Source: Ancylostoma caninum (lineage: Eukaryota > Nematoda > Chromadorea > Rhabditida > Ancylostomatidae). Taken from it: 64,000 nt of DNA. The notes under the pieces are model-generated. The model was given only the letters and a program-made list of their open reading frames with translations. It did no database searches and was not told the DNA's origin. Within the stretch, counting starts at the first letter, position 1; every line of letters starts with the position of its first letter. Positions 11,469 to 23,400 of the stretch are shown one piece after another. The position numbers and the translations under genes were made by a program. The DNA lies in NCBI GenBank assembly GCA_037903475.1, contig JBAJFG010000002.1, positions 4,901,501-4,965,500 of the forward strand. The letters run 5' to 3'.

Positions 11469-14400
11469 TTATTGTGCAATGTGAATGGCAATGGCCATGA
11501 GGAGGAATGAGGCAACGGTGTCAACGTAAGGTGAATTACTTGCAGCATTTTCACATACCTGAAATATGTGTATGTTGATGTAGTGCTGGACAGACTTAAC
11601 CAGTTGTGAATAGACAGAAAAATTAGTTCAAAAATAAGGAAAATGACTATCTGGAGGTTTGATGACGGAACTACTTCGGCGGGATAAAGACCTACCTCCT
11701 GGACATCGATGAACTCCAGCCTCATTGGCTGAAGAAGGTCTTCGAAGTTCTCGAGCGGACAGTCAAGTTCGCATGATGGAAGAGCAAGTTGGTGCAATTC
11801 GTCCGTGCTGTTTCTCCACCACAGCTACAACCATAATTTCACACGTTGTCGGCTGACACCTTTGCTACGTACTAATATTTGCCTTGCTACCAGTCTTTCG
11901 AATCGAGCGCCTAGCGAGTTCTATTTAATCATTATTCAAAATTCATAAAACTTCATCCTTCAGCGTGCAGATGAAAATTCGCCTTCTATTTTGAAAGAGT
12001 CTCATCTATGATGATAAATGTTTCATGGGTTGTCTGTTTTCTATGTAATACATTACATAATATGATGGTAGGGACACACCTTTACTAAGTAGTTTTCCTC
12101 TTCTTCATGTAGCTCCATGAGAAGTACCGAACCAGGCTGCACTAGTTGACCATCACTGATACCCATTGCATACATCAATGGGAATATGGTTCCATCGTGC
12201 TGAACTACTCAAGTTTGGCATTCTCAATTGATGTATGCATGATTCTTGTCCTTTCGATGTATTTCAAAAATATACATGTTGTTGTCATGCCAGATAGGAA
12301 ACTTCTCTTAGTGCTTGATGGCTACATTGAATTGTAAGCCCAGTGAACTTACTGTAGAGGAGAACACAGCTTTCGGCAAACCTCTCTGATACGCAGCATT
12401 TAGAAGGTATTTCATCAAAGTATCCAGAAGAACACCCGCTCTGTAACGAATGAGATTGTTGCGCCATTCTTTGCACGACCTTTGCTGGAGTTTAGCATGG
12501 AAAAGCAGCAGTGGCGGTCGAAATCGCTTCATAAAATCTTGTATGAGTTTATTTTCGCTGTTTTATTCAACATTAATTCTTAGATATTTATCTCATAGAT
12601 TTTTAAATACAGATATTTGTTTATGATTATTGAATAATAATTCTTGGTTTATTGAGGAGCTCCGTTCACAGTTTATTCCGGCTAGCTTTCGGCAATTAAT
12701 GCCTTCGTCAGACCTTAATTTCATACAATACAACATCACCGGCATGCAAACAAACACAAACAAATTGATAACGCTACCGTGTGGTGAGACGAGAAAAGAT
12801 GACCCTAGTGCCAACACAGTGACGTTAACCTATACAAGAGAACTTATTGTAACTGAACGAGAAGAGTTGACTACAAAGAAGGAACGGGGCCTCACCCCTC
12901 TCTGGTGGTAGTAGAGTGGATGTTACTGGGACCAGGACGCGAGTGAGCCAAGCAATCTAATCAGCTGATCAAGCGCAACACTTCTTTTAGCTCCTCTTTG
13001 GTGTTTATTTCTGGTTCATTCCTTCTTATTTCCCTGGCTTCCATTATCTTTCTCTCTAACGTCCTCGTGAGGTTACGGTGGAGAACACGGACCGTAAGCA
13101 CAGGTGATGGTTCGTTCGTGTGCCTTAGAGTCCGATGCCTCGAAAAACTCTCTTTCGGGTATGAAGCAGGGTTCGTCAACGCCCTCCTGTGTTCATCTAG
13201 CCTTCTGCGCAGCGGCCTCATCGTTTCTCCGATATACTTTTCACCACATCCAGCGCATTTAATCATATATACAGTACCCCGAAGGTCGCAGATCTTCTCC
13301 TCAACACAGTAACGACAGTCCGTTTCGAGGCACTTATTCTTGTAAATGCGTGTAGACGTGAGCAGGTCTTTCAACGTCGGTGGAGAGCGGAACACAAGTC
13401 GAATGGGCAGTCGCGATTCCCTAACGGCCTGATTTATTTTCCGAGCACAACTGTCTCCACATATGGAAGGGCGAGTGTCAGGCCATCCATAGTTGAATGT
13501 GGGGACCAACTTCGTGGAATTTGCACACGGTACCCATTTTCATCGAGTATGCGAGCAACATCATTTTCTGTTGCAGAATTCGTTGTCGTGCACAATCGAT
13601 CTTTGGTCTTAAGGAAGTTCCGCACCACATTCGCTTTCACAAAGACTGGGTGAGCACTTCTTGAGTGCAGTGATGTTGTATTGTATGAAATTAAGGTCTG
13701 ACGAAGGCATTAATTGCCGAAAGCTAGCCGGAATAAACTGTGAACGGAGCTCCTCAATAAACCAAGAATTATTAATCAGAAATGAGGCTCAGAGACAGAA
13801 CTATATTAGATTATTGAATATTTAAACCAATATTTTTTTGTCTGCCTGTGTCTCCAAAGCGGCAGACACCCCGCCTCTTTTCCCCCGTCCCCTTACCCCC
13901 TTCTCGCCCACTTTCTGCGTCCGCCACTGGGAAGCAGCCAACATAAGTTATGAGGGTCCCCACGACGCTGCAAAGCATTTTCCTGCCGTTGCTTTCTCTG
14001 TTGATATCCATGTGCTTTACACCTGAAACAGGAGTTGAAAGCAAAGCAAATATCACTGGGTTATTGACTTGAAGACAGCACTTACGATGAAAAAATGTCA
14101 TCGATTTTCCCATGGAATTCTACTTTAGAGGCTACCCCTGTGCACATGGTACAGAAAAGGCCATTCAAAAAGACAGAGTTTGTGAGAAATACTATATACA
14201 GGCGGTTCAGAAATGAGTCGGTATTGGTGCATTTTCACGTAAAGAGATTAGAAGGGCCTTTGGCAAATCGCACATGTTCCAGCTTGTTAGTCGCAGTGAT
14301 TTTTAACTGCTTAACATGTTAGAAAGGGCCCCGAAATGATGTGGGAGCACGTGGAACACATGTCTCCGATAATTTGCATACCGAGTCATCGGTGAATGGC

Positions 14401-17400
14401 CTGTATATTGCCAACACATGTCCATGTGTACGAGTTCCATCGCCTGAGATGCTCAGACATTCGGGCGCGGGTCCCGCCTGACAAAGTCATGCCTCCCGCT
14501 AGAGTATGAGCGGGAGTCATCAAAAACTGCGTGTCTTTGTCCCGCAACATCCATTTTGTCCTGCGAGCTTCGGCTGGAGACCGGATTTTGTCCAGACGAG
14601 GACATCATCGTCATAGTGCGGGAGACCGCATTTTGTTCCGACGATGATACCCAGCATCATGATCCGGGAGATCGAATTTTGTCCCGGAACGGAAAAACGC
14701 AAGAAAGCAAAAATGTGCGTCGAGTTCAGGAGCTCACGCACTCCATCCGCCGACGCCGGCCACTACTTGGGGACTAGTACGCATTTCTGCATCCGAGCTG
14801 CATCTGCGTGCGGCCGCTCCCCACGCATCTCGTTTGGTCCCTGCACTGGGCCACGGCTTCAATCGGGCCTCAGGCGGGAAGTAAATTGAGGTCTACCTGC
14901 AAACTGATGCCCTTATATAGCCCTCGCTGGAGGCGTATACCGCCACATGACGATCACAATACTGCAATGTTTTCCGATCAATCCCGCAATAAAAGCAAAA
15001 TGATGTCTCCTGCCGGTGCACCGGATTTTGTCGCGAAAATGAAAAGGGGGGCGTTTTGTCGGGCGGGACTCGCTCCCGAATGTCTGAGTGGGTGAGGCCG
15101 CCGGGGTGCGGGAAGGATCAGCGCTATTGGAAAATCCTGATCGATCCTGCATCAACTGAGAAATTCCTGATCGATCCTGTTTAGCTGAGAAACACAGCCG
15201 AACACGATCAGAGAGAATGGGGCGGGGTTGAGCATAGCGAGCACATTTGTACATGCGTACGAGTTTTATTACTCGAGTAACTGTATGATTCAAAGTGATT
15301 CCTTTTGTAGTAACGCTCCAGTTGATGGCACCTTTAAAATAAGCACAAAAGCGAGAAAACTTTTTCCAGCGTGAGTGCTGCCTTTGACGAAGCATGGTAC
15401 AGCAAAACTCGCAGTTTCCAGGGTTTAGCTTTGCTAATTTGAGCTCACCTTATTTGGGGATCAGAGTTTAGATCCTAATCTCGACGACTCACTACGTTCG
15501 ATGCTATGTCCCAGTCTTGGCTCTAGAAATTATTTTTTGTTTTGGCTCGTGAAAATTGTTGTGTGTGCCGAGACTTTTGGACCTTGGTTTGTCCGATCAG
15601 CACAAAAATAGGTATGTATAGCCGCTCCAAAGGTTATTTCTTCTACAGACAACGAAGGGTTTAAAGAGGACCTCTTCTGGCTGAGAACTTACAAGAATGA
15701 CTGGGGGCAGCTTCATTGCGCTCCTCCACTTTACGGCCCAGAATGTGTTGAGATCACTTGGAATATCATCGAAACGATCACATCTAATCCGATTTTGTTT
15801 TTTTCTTTTAACTTCTGTGAAACATAAGCTCTTAGAGACAATAAATCCTTCAATTTTTAAAAACAGAATAGAGTATTGATTTTTCCGACGTAGTCTTAGG
15901 ATAAAATGTCATATAAATTGTCGCGTTTCTCATTTTTATTCCAACTCAAATGTTCTGGTAACGAGATCCGTACTTAACGGTGTTCTCAAAGATAGGTTTG
16001 GAGAGGCATGTTGTCAACAGTTTTTTTTGCGATGAAGTCCCCATGTACGAGGAGATCTAGGAATAACGAAAATTGCTTCGCCTAGAGTGTTTTTGTGCTG
16101 CCACTTAACCTACTATTGCATCTCCAGAACACTTCATAGTGCTGCTTTCGACCTTATTTGATGTTAGAAAACTCATTGAAAGAGTCTATGTTCGCTTTCA
16201 TGAACTTGATTACTAAGAGTCATCCTGTCGAGTCAAAAAATCACTTAATCCCATGTTTTTACCTGGAATCCATAATACAGCACCACTACTGTAACCAAGC
16301 AGAGCGCTTACCGCATGCGAGCCTTCCGCTTCGAGTTGAAATAAGCTGTTCTGGCCTGAGTTTTCACTTCTCTAATCCAGTCGATGATCTCTTTGCCTTT
16401 GTAGATTTCGGTGACCCAGTCTGGTTGAGGCAGTCCATGATCGATCTGAATATGCAATGTATTTAGAACCGAATCAAAACCTGTTATTTCAATCCACTAT
16501 TTAGGAAACGATTCACACATTCCATCTCAAACACATTTCGCTCTGGTGTTTTTCTACCTCGTCTGTTTCCCACCTGATGAGGGAATTTGCTATCACCGAT
16601 AAATCCATTGAGGATGCTTGCCGCTTTAGTGGTCAGCATGTTGACGGGCCGGAAAGTCCTCTTTTTCACCTATCTATTGGCGAAAAATGAAAAAAGAGTT
16701 GTTTGGATAATAACTTTATGGAAAATGCATGCCATATTTGTGTTAAGCGTCTTTGAGAGCACTAGTGAATGCGCTCTTACCCGTCCCTAAGCGGAAGCAA
16801 AAAATTCAAAAACTCGTCTAAAAAATCGATCAAGCCAATGATTCAATGTTTCCATGCATGGTTGTCCTATCTGTATTCAGCACATTCAAAAACCCCAGTG
16901 GACATATCATCACCGAAATCTGAGCAAAAAATGTCGGAAATCAATAAAATCAATAAATTGATACCGTCTTTCAAAACGCTTGTCATGTCGAGTCCAGCAT
17001 ACTCGAAAACCCCAGTGGTCATACCCACACCAATCCCCGAGCAAAAGTTGTAAAAGAATCGATAAACTCAATAAATCGATACCGTTATCCAAGAAGGTTG
17101 TCATGTCCGTGTTCTGCGTATTGAGATGTCCAAATAGACATGTCCTTGCCGCCGCCTATCCAAAAATAGCGAAAAAAAATCAATAAAATCAATAATTCGA
17201 TAATGTCGTTCAAAATGGTTGTAGCATTCGTGTTCAGCATGTGGGGAACCCCAGCAGTCACGTCCTCGCGACCTTCTTAACAAACATGGCGAAAAATCAA
17301 CAAAATCGATATTAGTGGATTAGCAATTGGGTTGGGGAATAAGTTCGTGTTTTTCATGGGCATAGAAAACATTGATTTCCACGAACATTGTCAACCACGG

Positions 17401-20400
17401 TGAACGCATTGTATAGCTCCTTCCCTTTTCTATTAATGCTGCCAGAGGTAGAGTAGCTTCTCAGCTTCATCTCTACGAAAAATTGTGTTGTTTGAGAAGA
17501 CTCAATTTGTGGCCCGCAATCGCGACTCTTCGATAGAGTCTAGGAAATGAATGGAGAATTTAACAACATAAGCTGTGCATAACTGCACTACACCTTTGGA
17601 GACGGTAAGAGTGAAAATCCACACAGTTGAGTTTTTTGCTAGTCATTTTGGTGAAATATGCGTGGAGAAATCAAGCATACCCAATGTGAACGATCACTCA
17701 TATCGAGCATTTTGACGTTCTCCACGGAATGCGTTAGCTAAACATACACATTGTTGAGAGGTAGCATCAGTAGTAATTATTCCCTACACCCAAAGCAACC
17801 TTAGCATATAATCGCCTTTATGTCCCACAAACTGGGCGTCTAGAACGAAAAGCAACTTCGAGGCCGAAACTGCCCTCTTCAGAGCGGACATGCCTGTTCT
17901 GTGCTCTGTGGCTCCAACAGTAAAGGTTCCTCTATAGACATCATTGATATATATATAGCCAACTGAGTCGCATTTGATACACAATTGAAGTCGAACAGCA
18001 GTCGGTGGCGGAGGGATTCAATTTCATGGACTTGGAGGGTCACATTCCAAGAGGTAGAAAATAAGGTAAATCGATAATTGAGGGACGAGGTTGCAATGGT
18101 TGCAAAGAGCTGATCAAGAGCTATAAAATGAGCCATGAGGCCAAGTCAAGCATGGTCCACATCACCGTGAACAAAAAAAAACAAGTTAAAAAACCGCACG
18201 AACTTACTCACCAACCCAATAATCGATAAAATCAGGTCATAAGTAGCCTATAATCTCCGCCGGTCCTTGACGGACCTGCATGCAAAATTTGGTTCGGATT
18301 GGACAATCCTCCGCGATTTCTATTCCGAACATACATACAAACACACAAACTTTCGTTTTTATATAAACAGATATAGTCGTCGAGCAATTTTCTCGTTCCT
18401 AGTAATGATTTAATCCATCAGTGGATGGAACATAGTATGTCAAGAACCTATATGGTTTAGAGTGAATTATACGATTTTGTAGGGAAATTTTCTTTCTTTT
18501 TTCTACTGAAGAATCGTAGAACTGAAACTTTTCAAGGATTAAAATCATTTAGAAACGCTTTCAAAAATTGTCAGTTATGAAGAGGAGAGCATTAACCAAA
18601 CATCATTGCCTTCTTCAATCAGATATTTGTGTTAATTTCAAGTGATTCCATAAATCCGACAGGTTCACCACAAAGGAGCCTTAGTGGATTTTTTACTCAC
18701 CTCAGTTTGAATGCCATATAACCTAGTAATCACAAGGAAATTGACCGGCGCCAGACCAGTAATGGGCCCGAGTTTGGCGAGCAAATCGGGGTGATCGGCA
18801 TCGAATTTCTTGCGCATTTCGAACCTTTCATTCTCTACGTCGGAGTCAACGGGCGGACAGCCATACATGGCTGGACGGAGAACCTACAAGAGCATGTAAT
18901 GCCATCCAATACACGAATCCGCTGAAAAATCCACAAGTGAAGAGCAAACTCACCAAGTCGCGCGCTGAATCGTTGTTAACTTGTATGTAAAATGGCTGCC
19001 AACCGCCGAGCCCACCATCCATCCATACTCTGCTCCCTGCAAGCATACGCCACCATTTCACTTCCAATTACATATTTGAATTTCGGCCAGATGTGATGGC
19101 AATTACCTTCGGCTGGAAATAGACCAGCTGCTACAGCCTGCGCACTTTCTACAGTATAAGGCACATTGGAACTTTGTATAAGGACCTGAACGTTGAGGAT
19201 TGAAACCAACTAAATTTATTAATTGTCAAAAGATAGTAATTACTGTAGTAACTGGGAAACACTCGTTTGCTGTGCTATAGCAGACTGATTTTAACTGCTT
19301 GCCAAGACCTTACACCAAATCTTTCTACACTCTCTCATCCTGCAATTGATCAGGATGCCTACATAAACAGATTCGTTCCTCTCACCGTGAACATTTAGTG
19401 TGCAGAAGCATAGTAGAGGAATACATAAAGTGCAATTCAGCGATGGAAAATTCCAGGAGACAAAACAAGTCAGCGCAGGGCCACCGCTACTGGAATCCAC
19501 TTGAAAATTTGAAGCGGTCCTTCAGTCCCACGAAATAAAAAAAGCGAAAAAACCTATCTCCAGCAATTACTCATACTCAGTTACTCATGTAACCAAAAAA
19601 ATTTTAAAATTGGTTGAAAGGAATAACATTGCAGGTTGAAAAGTGTTTTAGACCTCGAAGGATATTTATTTAGATATTTGCGTTGAAACACCACTGCAGC
19701 GACTATTCGGTAAGTGGTTTAGGTCGCAAGCTTTTGATACGTCTATGCGAGTTCTTCAGACTGTCAATGATTTCGTCGTTATCAAACGTTCAAATGCTGG
19801 AGACACTGTCGATTTATTATGTGTAGACTTCATAGTTTGTTTTCGTACGTTTTCATACGCCAGTGGGTTTGCTTACGGGAACGTTGACTCGGTAATTGGC
19901 TTGAAACCTGGTGGGTTAAGTCAATTAAATGGTCAATCCTATTGGCTAATGTCTGTGTCTCAGCACAGACATGGAACACCATACGAACCATTCAGTGGTT
20001 CATTCGAGTTATCCACTCTGGAAGCGCCGGATTTTGTGGTGTTCGCTAATACTACCTTCGAAGTTTGCTGTAGCGTATTGCTAGTGCAGCTCGTTGTGGT
20101 GGCTATTGCAGCAGGCACTTCGAACTCTCGAAAGAGAGGTGATATAAGAAGGGGTTTATGACATTTTTGTAAGGGATTCTGTATACAACTGTGGTCATTG
20201 CCACGTGAAGATTCTTGTCATGTTGGGATCTCAAAATTCTGAAATGATCCGCTGTCTTTGGTACTCGAGTTTTGCACGTTCTCTCTATTTCTGGATGGAG
20301 TAGATCTTACTTTGAAGTCTCAATGGTTCACATTCATGATGTGTCAAAGAATGATGTGCCATGATGTGTCAAAGAAAAAGAATAAATGGACAAATCAATG

Positions 20401-23400
20401 AGATACTAAAATGCGAAACTTTTACGATTTGAAATCATATCTCGGGGTCTATGCTTGAAGGAGTTTACTTGTACCTGACTGTTCATGCTGCACCTTAGTG
20501 TACTGGGATCTTGATGCTAATGGCAACCCGCTCCACTACATTTGCTGTTCATGTCAGAATGACAGGTTAGATTAATACATAGCTCTCCTGAGTTTCGTGG
20601 ATCTCGCTACGATAACACCAACAAAAAGTCGATTGCAGTCATTTTCAATCCAGCCGCACTTTAATGTCCATTTGCCTTGAAACAACAGGAAATGAAAAGG
20701 ACATCATGTTGCGATTGTTAAGCACGCATCAAGTGCGTTGAATGCGCCGGACACTGTCGACACTGTTTTATGACCTTACCCCCTTTCGTTTTGTCCTCAA
20801 AAGAGGAAAACATCACTGGAGCGTCTTGTTTCATTTGTGTCGGAACAGATCTGAATGGATTTTCTAAACGTAATTGAGGAAAGCAACGGTCTATCAGCAC
20901 GTGGAAACTGCAGGAACGCAATGCGGTCATTCAGTTACCCATGGCACCCGGCACAAAGGGAAGCGAGCGCGCTCCGCAGTTACTTTCGGCACCGGGACAG
21001 TAGCGCCCTAATTTTGGTTGGGATGGAAGTGATAAAGTAAAAAGATTGTCCTACACTGTTTTCCTTCACTCGCTCAAATTTCCACGAACTACAAAATCTT
21101 CCTATCTCTTAGGACCCTGCACTTCTCTGAGAAAGTCCCTGTAACTGACGAATATACATATGCAACTATTTAATGAAGCACAGTTACTAAACGACTTCAC
21201 TTTATGAGAAAAACCTGGCTAAAGCCACTCCACGTTCCTGTGCGTTGAAAAATCCCTCCCTTACTTATTTATTTAATATACGCCGAATAATGGCGTGCCG
21301 TAGATGAAACGAAACAGTGAACGCAAAACGGTCACATAAATGCCTAAAAACAACTGAAAGAGTGGCAGAACAAGAAGCCAAACTGCGTCAATTCACAAGA
21401 CTCACAGAATCATGACTGTACTAGTTATGCCGTCAACTTATAAATACCTAACCTTCACAGACAGTTCCGGTTTTCCGTCCAAACCAGTGAAGGCGCTGTT
21501 CAGCCCACTCATGATTACTACCGATGATAAGTATTAGGTTGGTGCAAAAATAATGCGCGTTTTCATGCCTTTGATTCCGAACCTCATAACTACTTTCAAA
21601 ATCGATCTTTTTCAATAGGCTTAGAACTATTGTAATCCGCAAATCTTTAGCAATAAGATGGACGTTCTACGACTACCGTGCATTTCTGACAGGACCTTCT
21701 AGAATCGACAAACTTTCGGAGGGCAATTTTGGTATCACTTTAGTCTTCGAGAAAATTCTCCCGGAAGAGGTCGTCCAGGTTCTCGGGGAAGTGGTAGTCG
21801 GTGAGCGAGAAGTTTGCTGATTATAATGTAGGAGTCCGAGCTTCCTAGCTCAGTTGCTCGAACCTGTGAAGAATCTGTCGTGCAGGGTGTGCCTGGACGG
21901 TACCGTGTAGGAGTGAAGAATCCATTTTATTGAGCAACGCTGGGGTCACACAGTGAAGTCTCTAATTTATTTCATTTACGTCTTGAAAGTACTTTCGAGA
22001 TAAGAAGGAATGAATGAGCTGCAATGAGCGATTCTTGCAGCAGGTCACCACAAAGTAGCCGTGACCTTATTTTGATGTTGCTTCGGTTTCTGGGAGTATT
22101 TCGGTGCATGTTCCTCGTCCAACTGTTGAGCAGGGCACCTCATTTTGTCGAAGAGGGTCTATACTTCATATTTAATCACTAAGCGACCGACTATTTTGTC
22201 GCAATTTTTTCACTACAAAGGTGCGAAGCAGACCTCTCAACGAGGATCATTCAGTATGCGCGACATCAACTCGTCAAGCTTTTTCATCCTCCCATTTTAC
22301 TGAAGGGAGGGATGGTCTGACAACAAACACCGGCAATGTTCTGCGAAACCAAATATGTTGTTTTGGATGGGTGCTCTTCGATAATTGTCATCACTTGGGG
22401 GTCGCAAACCCCTGGAAGACCTATGCGACACTCCTTACTTTCGAAGCAAGGCACACCGAGCCGAGAAATCCGGGAGCAGCTCGGCGGAATGCATTCGCTC
22501 ACACTCCCTTCGCCAAAACTATGGTGGTATTCTGAGCGATTCCTGTGGCGATGCCGTCGAGTATCAGCTCGCTGAAGTGAGTTTGGCAAAAGACATGTTT
22601 TGGCGCCTTTTGTTCCACAACTGAAAATTCGCCAAAAACATGTACCTCGCTCAAAATGCATGAGATATTTGAAAAGACCATGAAATTTGCTTCAAAACCT
22701 GGTGCAACTTCTCATACCGATGATAAGAAACCCCGGAAGTTTTCTGCACCGAAGATGAAGCAGCGGAAAACGCGCATTATTTTTGCACCAACCTAATAAC
22801 TCTTAAGTTATTTTCCCCTCGATTCTTGATTCCACCAATTCTTATGCGAATGGAAGAGCTTGAAGTTCACCGAGAATCCAGAGATAGGTCTGCGTGGAAG
22901 GATATTCGCCATAGCGGGTTCATATAACAGGCCACGCTCCGGCTGCACTTAGCAAGGGCTCGGCTAACTAAGTGCCGCCCTTCCCCTACCTCCCGTTTGG
23001 AAATTAATAAAGCAGCAGAGCGTTATAATCGTGTCCAAGCTGTGCCGCTACTTGTACACTACCGTTCCCCGGCACTGCGGCGCTACAAACAGCACCATAA
23101 CCTTCGGGAATATATCCACCTGAGAGAAGTTAGAAAGAGGATATCAGAGCTATTTGGAAATAGGGAAAGTGTGGGTAGGATCAGTAAACTTTTGAACCTC
23201 TTATGAACCTTCTCACAATTATGGATGCAGCTTGTGACAAAATACAATTATGGCTCGTTTATACCAACGACAGTGTAGCAGGAACTCGAGAACGGAGAAG
23301 GTCCGATTTTTTCTTCGCTAGGTCATCACCATTCGCTTCAGTGTCCTTTCATACATCTCTTCCCAATGATTTTCTATGAATTTCAGATTCTTTCTCGGTT

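Larger units (their letters stand above)
12635..13774 (-). mobile_element. Penelope-like retroelement, truncated, with inverted terminal repeats
   Basis: Identical 105-bp inverted repeats (12635-12739 and 13670-13774) enclose a minus-strand GIY-YIG endonuclease reading frame, the C-terminal domain of Penelope-like elements. The reverse transcriptase part is missing, so the copy is 5'-truncated. Inverted terminal copies flanking truncated Penelope elements are a known arrangement. Perfect identity of the arms suggests a young insertion or gene conversion. It sits in an intron of the acid phosphatase-like gene, in the same orientation as that gene. Confidence 0.8.

Noticed and set aside
18246..18375. 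Sequence resembling the tail of a widespread invertebrate repeat (GGTTCGGATTGGACAAT, then CATACATACAAACACACAAA)
   Set aside because: Looks like a retroelement 3' tail, but I could not name the family or find its body, so it is not annotated.
19745..20158. 138-codon plus-strand frame in the large phosphatase-like gene intron
   Set aside because: No recognisable domain, no splice or trans-splice context. Length alone is weak evidence.
22221..22575. Overlapping plus-strand frames of 79-104 codons
   Set aside because: They are shadows of the decayed minus-strand mariner transposase.
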